NCBI RefSeq assembly: GCF_964355755.1
Contig: NC_092675.1
Location: 1,121,001 to 1,185,000, forward strand
Direction of reading: 5' to 3'
DNA: 64,000 bases
Source: Antedon mediterranea
Taxonomy: Eukaryota > Echinodermata > Crinoidea > Comatulida > Antedonidae
The number at the start of each line of letters is the position of its first letter. Positions within the stretch are counted from its first letter, which is position 1. Below the pieces are notes generated by a model. That model was not told the DNA's origin. It did not search any database and worked only from the letters and a program-made list of their open reading frames with translations. The position numbers and the translations under genes are program-made. Positions 54,001 to 63,628 of the stretch are shown one piece after another.

Positions 54001-57000
54001 CATAAACAAGGTATAGATAGAAAATGAAAGTATACTTGCTTATTGGTCAATTAATGTCAAGTGGATAGAGAAAGCATTGGTCAATTAATGTCAAGTGGAT
54101 AGAGAAAGCAGAACAAATTAATATTAGAAACCATAATAGATTGAAATGGAAGATCATGTGAACTACAGATAATTATTTTAAAATAATGTACTTGATTCTA
54201 AAATAAAATGAATGCATGAGCACACAGTTGCTATGGTTTCCCAAGCATTATTAGGATACACTACTCGTGCAAATTAGTTATTTTAGTTTTAACCTTTATT
54301 TGTCACTGTTCAAATTAAAAACGTTTTTTAAATAAAACGCATAAAATTAAACTTTTTCATATTTGGCTCGTGTCCGTTTGAGTATACTTTTAAAGAAGGT
54401 TTGGATATTTTAATCTTTGTAAAATTTTCTTTAAATATTGTTAAAATAATGTTGTAAATACAATATTTCTTATATGTGTTTGTTTTAGTCTATAGGTCGC
54501 TACTGAAACAATTTGTACTTCTGAAAATTATCTTTTGGATATTATGAAATTTATGAAACTCATTATGTTTTTGAATATTTTGATGATTGATTTATTTCAG
54601 TGTTTGTGGAATTCAACCAGTGTTCACTGTTCAAAACAAAGTTTCCCATCAAATTCCTTGGGAAAAGGAATCAGGTCCAACATCTCCGCGGTAATGATAA
54701 ATAAAAAAAAACATAGTAGTCCCATTCTCATTTGCATGTTTAAATTTAAGAACCTTTGCTTGTTGTAGTTTTATCATTCATCGTATGTGTGCAAGTGATT
54801 TTAGGTATTTTAATCTGTAGATGCCAACCTAGTCTTGATGTTCAGATTATATTCCACATGATTGCTATGTGTGCACTAACACCACATCGGCATGGAAACA
54901 TGTGATGTTCCACACAGGGTAGTAGTCTTATTGTTCCAGACTAGCATGGAAACATGTTCATTTCCACACAGGGTAATAGTCTTATTGTTCCAGACTTACT
55001 AATATCACATCAGCATGACAACATGTTTATTTCCACACAGGGTAGTAGTCTTATTGTTCCAGACTCGCTAATACCACATCAGCATGGAAAGTACATGTTC
55101 ATTTCCACACAGGGTAGTAGACTTTAATATCTCAATAATAATCACTAATAATAATGTTTTTGAGAACCATTTTCATCAGTTTTGCTCTTTGTGTTTAAAG
55201 TGCAATATTCAGTTAATTTAATCTTCATCTATACTATCAAACTAGTTTGACAAACAAAGTTTGATGCAATATGGTAGTGATATGCTCATATATGGTAGTG
55301 ATATGACATCATGTCCATATATGGGCACACCACATTTTTTTGTCACATAATGTTTGATAGTGTAGACAAGGCTTTAGATTACCAGTTCCTTCAATCTTTT
55401 GATTAGTGTATTCATCATTTCCTTTATAGAGATTTAAAAAACATTAATATATTAAAATGAACATTTAGTGGAATGTTAAATATCATAAATGTAACAAACC
55501 CCTGGGGAAGGGGTGGTTGTGAGGAGATAAAGAGGTTGAAGAATTTAAAACTCTATCAAATGTATGTGACAAAAAAAATGTGATGTGCCATGGACATGAT
55601 GATGTCATATCACTACCATGTTTGACCACATCACACTTTTTTGTCAAACTAGTTTGATAATATACAGTAGACTTAGGCCTAAGTCTACTATTTGAATTTG
55701 AATCTACCATTTGTGATTCAAACCAACAGTGTAAAACACTAAATCACATATCATATATGAAATTATGAAATCCTGCATAAGGTGTGTGAGTGAGCTGACT
55801 CACTCAAATTGGACTTTGTTTTTACTGTGGGTAGACATTTAGTAGGCCTATATTTTAAGACATACATTGCAGATAACATAACAGAAAAAAACATAGTTGA
55901 GATTATGTAGATACTGGTTTATAAGTGTCAGTATATTTGTGATTTTGGTTATTGAGAGAATTTCTATCAAATAACATATATCTCATTAACAAATCATTGG
56001 TTGATTGATGTTAAATTAACTTGGTTTTATTCGTTTATCGAAAAAAAAAAAATGTTTAGAGTGTATGTTGTGGAGAAATAATAAATTGTGTAAAACCAAC
56101 TTGAACCTTAATACATAATAAACTCTTTTTCAAAACCTTCAAAATGTTTATGTAATATTCTGTAATTGTAAAAATAATCTATTTTATTGTTACAGTGCAG
56201 GTGTGTGAGTGTATGTGTTATTGGTTTTCTACCTTGTTAGGAGTGTTTATAATTTCTCGTTCGTCATTCCATTTTTCATAAAAATATTTGTGACATTATT
56301 CCCATTATTAACCAACATCTTCATCATTCATATTCATTTTGTTATAAACAAGAAAAACTAATTCAAGTTTTATTTTTGATATTTGTTTTTATGGTTAATT
56401 TCTATGTTCTATAATATCCTTTTATTTTATTTTTTATTTGGTTTATCGTGATTATAAAAGAAATATTGGCGTGTATAAAAAACATTCTCACAAATGACAG
56501 AGTACGCCATGTTTTTTTGCATACTTATTAAATATATAAAAACATATATACAAACAAGATACACAACGCCGAAGACATCCTTTTAGGAATACTTCTATTT
56601 AAGTTTTTCTAATGAAAACATATAAATACTCTAATTTATTTGTGAAAATGTTATAAAATATGTGATTTCTTTCAATTTTGTTTTAATTTGACTTTCTCAC
56701 ACCAGTTGTTTAGTTTTTGTTGGAATTGTTAAAATTCACATTTTAATCAACATGTGTTTTCAGTTAATTACAAATTTACTTGTTTTGATATAATTATTAA
56801 TATTATTATTATTAATTATTAATCAGATTTTGATAATGTGGTGTTTATTCTAAATTTGCATGGTAAACTTCTTGCATGTTTATTGCAGTTTTGACGACGA
56901 GGATCTCCCACCACCTCCGTCGCCTACTGAATTACAACCATACGATGTTTCATCGCAGTCAAATGATTTTCCAGCTCCGCCCCCTCCTCCACCTCCTCCC

Positions 57001-60000
57001 CCAGGTCCAGAGTTCACCATAAACGTTGCCAAGCCTATGGGGTTACAGATGAAGCGAAGTCCACCACCGGATGTTCCCGTCTATAAAGCTCCGGGGTAAA
57101 ATATTAAAAAAATATTATTTTAAAATTACTTTAAACACAAAATTATTGATTGTAACACTTAATTCTTAATAATCAATGTATTCGTGCAAAACCAAGTTTC
57201 ATAACTTTATAAAAAACTTGAAAATTTGAAAAATTGATTATCAAATCATGATAATTATGATTAGAAAAAATGTTTGTATTAAATATTCCAAACTTAACCT
57301 TTTTAAGGGGTTTTGTATGTATACATTGAACTTTAGCATTTACTAACTTTAAAGCACAGCACCGCTTCAATCTTCCTTTTCCCATTTCTTCTTCATTATT
57401 CTTTCCCAATCTTTATCCCATTTCTTCCATTTTCTGTTTCCCTGACATAGTATACTCCAACTTTAATTTTAATTTATATTTTAAACTAAAAGTGTGGATT
57501 TTATTAATAAAATATTTGTTTGTTAATATTTTGGAGTGTACTCATTTATGAGAAACTGAAAACAATAACAAATACAGGAACTTTTCGATCCATAATTTAT
57601 TCTTTTCCCTTTTATTTCTCCGCTCATTTACGCAAACCCTCAGGATGCTTTTGACGTTAGCATTGTTTTGTGTCAAATTTGAGTTGAAGATTATTGTTAC
57701 AGTTAGTTAGCTCCCATAGAAAAATCATAAGTTCATATTAATTTAAAAAAATTATCTGCAAATATGTGATATGCAACTCCCGAAAACCTACATACCTGAC
57801 CCAGGGTTGGTGAGTACATAACCTAAAAGTTGGATCGAAAAGTACCAATTACTTGATTTAATGCATATTATTTTAAAAACACACTTACTGCACAAATTTC
57901 CTTTGTTTGCTATTCTCTGTCTTGTTTATTATAATCCTAAATATATCATCCATGTTTATCATGCATCTCCATTTACTTTACATTCCTTAATTATCATTTA
58001 AAAGTGAATTATCATTTCATAAAATGATGCAGAAGTCTTCTTGTCTTGTATGCATTGTGTGACCGTTGCTTGGAATGAATATGTATATGTTAAAATACTG
58101 TACTAGTGTCAAAATCATCAAAATATAGAATTCTAATTTGATCCGTTGGCAGTTTTTCAAATATTCTTGATCTATATTCCCACCAGACGCACATTTTGCC
58201 TTGGTCATGCTAATACACACAGCAGGAGGTGACAATACTTCAGTGTGTGAACACAGACACAATTCAAATTCAAAGCAAATCTCATAATTTCTGTGCGAAT
58301 CCATGTCTTAACTAAGTCTTCACATTGTATACCAAATTCAAATGATTTGTATAAGTATCATTGTTTTAGAGAGGTCAGACCATTGAAATGATTTGTATAA
58401 GTATCATTGTTTTAGAGAGGTCAGACCATTCAAATGATTTGTATAAGTATCATTGTTTTAGAGAGGTCAGACCATTCAAATGATTTGTATAAGTATCATT
58501 GTTTTAGAGAGGTCAGACCATTCAAATGATTTGTATAAGTATCATTGTTTTAGAGAGGTCAGACCATTCAAATGATTTGTATAAGTATCATTGTTTTAGA
58601 GAGGTCAGACCATTCAAATGATTTGTATAAGTATCATTGTTTTAGAGAGGTCAGACCATTCAAATGATTTGTATAAGTATCATTGTTTTAGAGAGGTCAG
58701 ACCATTCAAATGATTTGTATAAGTATCATTGTTTTAGAGAGGTCAGACCATTCAAATGATTTGTATAAGTATCATTGTTTTAGAGAGGTCAGACCAGAAA
58801 GGTCAAAGTAGCAAGTATTTTTTGCATTAGTACAGTATTTAACAAATTCAGAAATATAATTTTCATGAAGTTATGTCAAACATACATATTAATTGCAGAA
58901 GAAAGTATATGAATGATAAATATTACAGGCTAATGCATTACAATTGTCCTGAAATAAATAAATATAATAACTAGTAATATTTATAGAATAAAAAAAAATA
59001 CACAAAACTGAGAAACTGAACATCATAGAAGCTTTGTTAACTGAGACACTAATTTTAGACAGCTTTTCTACCATATCCAGAAACTTGTAGTGAAATTCTA
59101 GATATACAAAACCATCAATATAATATGCATGTTTTACAGTTTTTAAATGTATATATTAAATACAATTTTAAAATGAATGTTATATTCATACAATATGAAG
59201 GCTTCAAACGGTAGGTATGTGTCATCAACTAAAGCAAGAGGAAAGATAGTAAATAATTGTCAAAGCACTAAACAAAAAAGTGTTATATGTTTATGTGTTA
59301 TATTGTTTGTGATTTAAATACAAATTAATAGTAAAACAAATAATCAATTATATGATAGGCAATACATCTTATATTGGCCCTTTAGTATCAATTAAGGAAG
59401 TTACTCTGTCACACAGAATCACATCATATCCTATTATCAATGCATCATGACCAGTATAAAAGAATCAACAATACTTCCTACAAAACTAGTCTACAATAAG
59501 TACTATCCCTTATTATATTAATATATTGTTTTTCACTTTTTTCATTGCTTTTTCATCTTTGTGATTGGGTCACTTTTGCACTCACTCTTTTGTTCTCTTT
59601 GCTCTCTTGCCCTTGATTTCTATCCAGTGAGGACCAACCAGAAAGAATTAAAGTGATGTTTCTGCCGGATAATGGGTAACTACCAAATGCTTTTGCTTAC
59701 TGTCTAACCATGAATGAATAAATTAAAACTGTTATTCTTTGATGGTTTGTTGCTTGTGTTTAAATGTTTGTGAATGTACTTGCTTTTGTTATGGGATTTT
59801 CTAGTATGTAATACCTTTATATTCTCACTATATCTTTAATATTGGATATCTATGAAACTTCCAAATTATTTCTCCATTGGAAATTTACTGCGATTGCCTT
59901 TTGAAGTGAGGAGCATTTTTAGACCAAAAAAGACTTAAACCAAAACACTATATTCTAGCTAGTAATGTCATGTAGGATATAGAGCAGCCTATCCCCTTGC

Positions 60001-63000
60001 GCAAGTGAGTAAGGGGGTGCAAGACTTAATACCAACGTGCCATGAGTATTCATTGCAAGTAGGAACTAAAATAATTTTTCTGAAACATTCCAGAAGCATG
60101 TGTTGTCAACCTGACTTGTTACTCCCTGTGTTTTGCTTGAAAAGAGTCAGTAGAATTGTGATTGGGAATATATGCTGTCTTGATCACTTTCATAGATCAC
60201 AATCTTTCTTCGTACTGTACTTTTGTACAGTGAAAAGTGTTGGGGGGGGGGGGGGGGCATAATGTTTATACCCAATTCCATTACAACTAGTCACAACATG
60301 AAACCTAAAGGACAGGTTTTTTTTTAATAACTCTTTGGTTACATTGTTAAAGAATTGGCTAATATTGAATAATATTAAATTATTCACTTTTAGCTAAATT
60401 TCAGATTAGTATATCAAATTTGGAATTCCCGGGATAATGCTTGTACAAACTTTTCTAGTTTAGGTTTCATTTTATTTTATAATAAGGTAGGTATGAGACT
60501 AAACAAGAACAACTTAAAATGAATTGAAATAATAAAACACAAAACATAAGTTTTTGTTGATGCTGAGAGCAGAAGCTTTCCAGAACTCCCAATATTATTT
60601 TAGTTTTATTTATCCATTGTTATTCCAACAATGGAAAAGTTGTTTACACTTTTTATTTAATGTGTTCTTATTTATTAATGCTTTGCACACAATATTGTTA
60701 CTTAGTGATCTGTGCATTTTTTCTTTATAAATATTTTTTTTTAAATGAATTGATATCAATTTCAGTATTGAAATTATTTGTTGCATGTTAAGCATGTTTA
60801 TGTGAAATGTATTGAGCTATAATTATTTGGATTACATGCTGTACATTTTATTTAACTGTTATTATATTTAAGTGTAAGTATTCAAGAATATTGTTGCAAT
60901 GAAGTATAAAACATTACAGTTTAGATTTTAATCACTGCCAATTGTGACATTTTTATTGTTTATTTACTATTATGATACTAAAATTGTTTTCATAATATTT
61001 ATGCAAATCTTCCAGTAATAATTTTAAAGTGAAATGTTTGTTTTCAGAAAGAAAAGCACACCTAGCCAAGTTGCCCAGCAAGCACGCACAGTGAAGAATA
61101 CTCAATCTCCTCAGGCATACGGCTCCTCACCACAAGCCTACACACCACCAAGACAACCAAGTAAGTACACTGATCGTCCCCATAATTTCAAGTACAAATG
61201 GGGTAGTAATTATGTTTCAGCATAATGTATTTATATCTTTTTTGTCATTCTAGGTTTTTATTGATTGCACTCTATTTTGTATAGATAAAATAACAGAAAA
61301 GAATGTTAAAAGTAAATAATTATAATTGAATTTTCAGAAAACAATGTTCAGAAACTATACAGAAAATAATGGTAGTAGTAGGAAAAAAATGGTGTAGTAG
61401 ACAAAACCAAATTTATATATTAAAAAAATATTTGGCATATAGTAAAAATCTAAAGCATAGCCTTATGTAAGATTAAAATATAAATAATATTAAAGAAGAT
61501 GAAAAAAACTATAAAATAACGAAAACATTTAATTATTGTTTATCAAACAATTGAATGAATAAAAAAGAGAGATGCTAGAAAAAGCACAATAGTTCATTAA
61601 ATATATTTTCACTCCATATTTTTTCAGCTCCAAAGGCCACTGGGCCAGTGCTTCCAACGGTACCAGTGTTTAACCCTTCTCAATCGAGAATGCCATCAGC
61701 ACCTACAGCTCCATTTTCAACAGTCCCTAGACCGTCAAACCCAGGAGTTCCTAAAGTCACCCCAACTGGCACACGCACACCAACATGTGAGGGATGTGGA
61801 CAAATTATCAGGTATTCTTATAATTTGGAGAAGATACAACACTTTGAGTGAATTCATAGGTTTTAAATTAACTGATAAATAGCTTGATAACCATAAGAAC
61901 AGTCTTTATATTATACTGAAATTCATACAAAAATTAATTTCTGTCTTTATCATGAGTAACCTTTGATGCCTGTTTGGATCTCTAGGTATTTTTTTATTTC
62001 ATACGCATCCAACAGCAAGCACCTTAACCACCAAGCTACAACTCCACTACATTTATACCAACATTTGTATATTTTTCTTTTCTGTGTGACAGAGGGCCAT
62101 TTGTGTCTGCTGTGGGTAAGAATTGGCATCCAGATCATTTTGTTTGTGTTCATTGTCACGAACCCCTCCAGAAAATTGGTTTTGTCGAAGAGAAAGGCAA
62201 AATGTATTGTGAGAAGGACTATAGTACCCTGTATGCTCCTAAGTGTAGCAAGTGTCTTCAGAGTGTTGTTGGGGTAAGTCTTTAAACATTCCTTTTTATC
62301 TAGGCCTAGCTCACTGACTTTCACTACTAGTATTATCACAAGGCGTAGCAATTCCAATGGATTTCTGTAAATGCACTCTTCTTTTGTATGCTGCAACCAA
62401 TGCATCTGTTTCTGGCAGATGATTGTCAAATCATACCAAATTATCACCATCAAATAAAAAACTCTGTAATGGAATGATATGCCCATACCAATCTTGTAAA
62501 TTCCATAGCCTGAAACAACTTGTTTCCATCAAAATACAAATATATTCTACACTATCAAACTTGACAAAAAAATCTGATGTGCTCAAATATGGTGGTGATA
62601 TGCCCAAATGTGGTAGTGATATGACATCATCATGTCCATATATAGGCACATGACATTTTTTTGTCACGTAAAGTTTGATAGTTTAAAGTTTAATATTACT
62701 ATTTAATAATGATTTTTCAGAAATGTGTGAATGCCCTCGGAGGCCAATTCCATCCAGCCTGCTTCGTCTGCTTTCACTGCAATAAGCCAATAGAAGAGAG
62801 TGGATTCCATACAAATGAAGGAAAAGTTTACTGTACTGCAGGTAAACTTTGTTTAGGATGCCTTAATTCAGCCACTTACGCTCTGTCTACATTGTCAAAC
62901 AAAAAAATGTGATGTGCTCAGATATATCACTACCATATTTGGACACATCACTCTTTTTTTGTAAAATAGTTTGATAGACAGGGCTTAAGATTACAAGCTG

Positions 63001-63484
63001 ATCCCACTGTATATGTATACAATCTTGCTGAATCTATCAGTATAAACTAATTTTCTGCTTATGAAGGGTATTTGAAATGGAGAGATGGACTGAACTCTAG
63101 TTTGTGTGTTTATATAAACTGTATTTATTCACGAGACTGATCTACAGTACAACTTGTTCAATCAACATTGATTGTTTTTACACAAGTTTGTGATATTACA
63201 AATAATCCATATAAATATGAAAAAAAAAGAAATAAAAAAATTAAAATTGAAAAGAAAAGTTTCTCTATATATCGACAGCTGCAATTTAGGCAGCTCAAAA
63301 CATTGTTATATTATTGATTTAGCATTTCTCTACACAGCAATAAAGATTAATGTTTTTCTCCTATTTAGACCACACTGCCTTATTCTCTGTGATGTGTGCT
63401 TCCTGTGAGTTTGCTATTGAACCTGGTGATGAATGGCTTGAAGCCCTTAGTGCTAGCTGGCATTCAAATTGCTTCAACTGCAAT
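30085..63484 (+). CDS. Zasp: Zasp / Alp-Enigma family protein: PDZ, ZM, LIM1, linker, LIM2-LIM4 (3' end outside window)
   Basis: Exons: 30085-30183, 36680-36831, 37329-37434, 40662-40894, 42251-42351, 43019-43120, 43976-44117, 44668-44753, 45112-45220, 47681-47857, 54601-54690, 56889-57095, 59628-59675, 61048-61160, 61628-61811, 62093-62273, 62721-62841, 63369-63484. They join in phase to 789 codons without a stop; the last ends at a donor, so LIM4 is completed outside. PDZ 1-84; ten glycines 136-145; ZM about 161-186 ([20 protein letters not shown]). LIM1 304-354 has all eight zinc ligands (C304 C307 H324 C327 C330 C333 C351 D354). The linker 355-641 has repeated [12 protein letters not shown] and eight prolines. 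LIM2 642-692, LIM3 701-751, LIM4 from 760. LIM1 set apart from LIM2-4 matches fly Zasp52 rather than vertebrate LDB3. Role: Z-disc and adhesion scaffold binding alpha-actinin (family knowledge). Exons 43019, 54601, 56889 and 59628 leave the frame unchanged if skipped. Confidence 0.93.
31866..32053. mobile_element. MITE, CAGGCCTNGTCTTTT termini, copy 2
   Basis: Starts CAGGCCTTGTCTAAAAAA and ends AAAAGACAAGGCCTGG. It is an inverted relative of the copy at 9048-9244. The inner CACACCTCAAGGGCAG and GTGAGTAATCGCACTTGC blocks match that copy on the other strand. Confidence 0.65.
32566..33199. mobile_element. Non-autonomous DNA element, about 634 bp, TTAAAGNCCC termini
   Basis: The left end TTAAAGCCCCATTCCCTACG and the inverted right end TTAAAGACCCCTTCCCTGCA form imperfect terminal repeats. 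The interior is clearly richer in CpG than its surroundings (GCGGCCCGC, GCGCGCGG, GATCGATCG) and contains GTACG inverted words and AGGCCTA words. No open frame of useful length exists. Confidence 0.6.
35245..35397. repeat. Minisatellite, 28 bp x about 5.5
   Basis: Head-to-tail units starting AACAGCTATTATTGGTCAAC, nearly identical. The period of 28 leaves frames open through the array, which explains the 109- and 69-codon frames here; they are not genes. Confidence 0.95.
36259..36402. mobile_element. TAA-type MITE, full-length copy
   Basis: Starts GGCTCTGTCTACACTATCAA and ends with its inverse (GATAGTGTAGACAGAGCT). TAA stands on both sides (36256-36258 and 36403-36405), a 3-bp target duplication. 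Inner arms also pair, so the 144-bp element is close to one long hairpin. TWA duplications and this size fit PIF/Harbinger-type MITEs. Confidence 0.85.
36936..37046. repeat. Tandem duplication in Zasp intron 2
   Basis: A block from AAGATAGGAGCTT to GGTGCTAAAGAACCTTTT occurs twice in a row. The second copy carries an extra TTATATATATTATA insertion. Confidence 0.8.
38651..39281. mobile_element. 631-bp non-autonomous element, TTA target duplication, in Zasp intron 3
   Basis: The left terminus GGGCGCGTTTATACAACACG and the inverted right terminus GGCTGTGTTTATACAACACC are 20-bp inverted repeats with three or four mismatches. TTA flanks both ends (38648-38650, 39282-39284). These ends fit PIF/Harbinger. 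An open frame of 88 codons inside (38627-38893) has no transposase feature. Confidence 0.75.
42510..42592. mobile_element. TAA-type MITE, truncated copy
   Basis: Only one half is recognisable: the CCAAATATGGTAGTGAT inner block and the AGTTTGATAGTGTAGACAGAGC end. The other terminus is missing. Confidence 0.7.
42711..42730 (+). CDS. Candidate alternative last exon of Zasp (PDZ-ZM short form)
   Basis: A strong acceptor (pyrimidine tract, then CATCTAG) is followed by a frame that, joined in phase to exon 42251-42351, adds D-L-Q-S-S-S and stops at TAA 42728. The product would be about 236 residues with PDZ and ZM but no LIM, matching the organisation of the minus-strand paralogue. No good poly(A) signal is seen close behind, which lowers confidence. 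Confidence 0.4.
42763..42883. mobile_element. TAA-type MITE, copy upstream of the 43019 exon
   Basis: Begins AGCTCTGTCTATACTATCAA after TAA and ends TTTGATAGTGTAGACAAGACT. The inner GACATGATGATGTCATATCA stretch is itself palindromic. The copy ends about 135 nt before a Zasp exon whose donor is weak (GTAAAA). Confidence 0.8.
44382..44502. repeat. Tandem duplication, 62 bp x 2
   Basis: The block starting ATGTATTATGTATATGTATG occurs at 44382 and again at 44444 with almost no change. It is in the intron after LIM1's first exon. Confidence 0.9.
44875..45040 (+). mobile_element. Possible LINE 3' tail
   Basis: The T-rich stretch ends TTTGAAAATAAAGTGATCAATCAATCAAT, i.e. a poly(A)-like signal followed by a short tandem tail, the usual look of many LINE 3' ends. 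No coding part remains. It is judged on form only. Confidence 0.35.
45292..45422. mobile_element. TAA-type MITE, full-length copy
   Basis: Ends AGCTCTGTCTACACTATCAA and its inverse. TAA duplication is intact on both sides (45289-45291, 45423-45425). It begins 71 nt after the donor of exon 45112-45220. Confidence 0.85.
45443..45840. repeat. Minisatellite, 59 bp x about 7
   Basis: Units starting GTATGTGTATGGATACGTGC at 45443, 45502, 45561, 45620, 45679, 45738 and 45797. The last has an internal deletion. The array follows directly on the MITE that ends at 45422. Confidence 0.95.
46080..46213 (+). mobile_element. Possible LINE 3' tail with (TGAA)n end
   Basis: The segment ends CTAAATAAAGAATGAATGAA, a poly(A)-type signal plus TGAA tandem tail typical of CR1/L2-like LINEs. 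No protein-coding remnant is visible. Confidence 0.35.
46917..47056. mobile_element. TAA-type MITE, slightly degraded copy
   Basis: Starts AGCTCTGTCTATACTGTCAA after TAA and ends TTTGATAGTGTAGAAAGAGCT, followed by a changed TAG. The inner ACCATATTTGGG block is duplicated. Confidence 0.8.
47983..50295. mobile_element. 2.3-kb terminal-inverted-repeat transposon in Zasp intron 10
   Basis: The left end CATGGAGTAAAGAATAAGAG continues to a 30-bp repeat that returns inverted at 50266-50295 with one mismatch. GTTATTG stands directly outside both ends (47976-47982 and 50296-50302), and both sides can be read as 8 bp if the shared C is included. A 7-8 bp duplication with 30-bp ends suggests a hAT-like or P-like element; the family is open. 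The inside has only short frames (83 codons or fewer), so it is non-autonomous. It contains a (CCCCTCTT)n run near 48530. Confidence 0.85.
50935..51180 (+). mobile_element. tRNA-derived SINE-like relic
   Basis: GAGTGGCCAAGCGGTTGAC at about 50938-50956 is a good pol III A box of the tRNA-Leu/Ser kind. A weak B-box-like word (CTGCTCGACC) follows about 40 nt later. The 3' end is uncertain and it cannot fold into a full tRNA as far as I can see. Confidence 0.4.
51931..52375. repeat. Minisatellite, 37 bp x 12, followed by a 15-G run
   Basis: Units starting ACCTCATCAGGAATGATGTC are nearly identical. A few carry ACGTCATC in place of ACCTCATC, creating TGACGTCA. The array is closed by GACGTCATT and a run of 15 G (52383-52397). 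There are no spacers, so this is not a CRISPR-like array. Confidence 0.95.
52746..52866 (+). CDS. Candidate alternative last exon of Zasp (PDZ-ZM-LIM1 form)
   Basis: After an acceptor-like TTGAAG, a frame in the phase of exon 47681-47857 reads [14 protein letters not shown], then [15 protein letters not shown], and stops at TAG 52864. Its codon choice and proline/lysine composition resemble the neighbouring linker exons. No good donor precedes the stop, and an AATAAA cluster lies near 53262, so it fits a terminal exon. The pyrimidine tract is weak. If used, the product is about 475 residues with only LIM1. Confidence 0.5.
54042..54109. repeat. Tandem duplication, 34 bp x 2
   Basis: ATTGGTCAATTAATGTCAAG ... 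AGAAAGC occurs twice without change. Confidence 0.9.
54885..55125. repeat. Diverged tandem repeat, about 65-75 bp x 3-4
   Basis: Units share CAGCATGGAAACATGTTCATTT-like starts and a TCCACACAGGGTAGTAGTCT block, with internal gaps. It lies between Zasp exons 54601 and 56889. Confidence 0.8.
55221..55373. mobile_element. TAA-type MITE, copy with duplicated inner block
   Basis: The ends ATCTATACTATCAAACTAG and TTTGATAGTGTAGACAAGGCT are degraded but recognisable. The inner TATGGTAGTGATATG block occurs twice. Confidence 0.8.
55549..55676. mobile_element. TAA-type MITE, degraded copy
   Basis: CTCTATCAAATG... starts it and GTTTGATAATATACAGTAGACT ends it. The inner GACATGATGATGTCATATCA block is kept. 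Confidence 0.7.
58340..58793. repeat. Minisatellite, 46 bp x 10
   Basis: Ten head-to-tail units starting AAATGATTTGTATAAGTATC and containing GAGAGGTCAGACC, almost identical to each other. It is in the intron between exons 56889 and 59628. Confidence 0.95.
60242..60257. repeat. Run of 16 G
   Basis: One of three long G runs in an AT-rich window (others 10323-10334 and 52383-52397). On the Zasp sense strand it would sit in intron RNA. Length is likely variable and prone to sequencing error. Confidence 0.9.
61965..62056 (-). mobile_element. tRNA-derived SINE-like relic, minus strand
   Basis: On the minus strand GTAGCTTGGTGGTTAAGGTG matches a tRNA A box and D-loop well. The region where a B box should be (GAGATCCAAAC) is degenerate. 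It lies just 40 nt before the LIM2 exon, antisense to Zasp. Confidence 0.4.
62545..62684. mobile_element. TAA-type MITE, copy just upstream of the LIM3 exon
   Basis: Begins TCTACACTATCAAACTTGAC and ends AAAGTTTGATAGTTT; the outermost bases are lost. It ends 36 nt before exon 62721, so it adjoins the branch-point region. Confidence 0.8.
62878..62985. mobile_element. TAA-type MITE, copy just downstream of the LIM3 exon
   Basis: Begins GCTCTGTCTACATTGTCAAA and ends TAGTTTGATAGACAGGGCT, followed by TAA. It begins 36 nt after the donor of exon 62721-62841. Confidence 0.8.
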
Positions 63485-63513
63485 GTAGGTTATCAATATT
63501 TAATTTTTTTTAA

Positions 63514-63628
63514 TGCTCTGTGCATCAAACTTTACTTAACAACACGAAGACACGACAATGCCATATCACTACCATATTTGGACATATCACTACCATATTT
63601 GGGCACATCATCACTTTTGACAGAGCTT
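63514..63628. mobile_element. TAA-type MITE, degraded copy just downstream of the LIM4 exon
   Basis: Begins GCTCTGTGCATCAAACTTTA after TAA and ends TTGACAGAGCT before TTA. The ACCATATTTGG inner block occurs twice. It starts 29 nt after the donor of exon 63369-63484. Confidence 0.7.

Noticed and set aside
58340-58793. CRISPR-like direct repeats
   Set aside because: The units are head-to-tail with no unique spacers, in an intron of an animal gene; the 37-bp and 59-bp arrays were rejected on the same ground.
61950-62486. 178-codon open frame, minus strand
   Set aside because: It lies opposite the LIM2 exon of Zasp; the plus strand shows all zinc ligands and splice sites, so the minus frame is a shadow.
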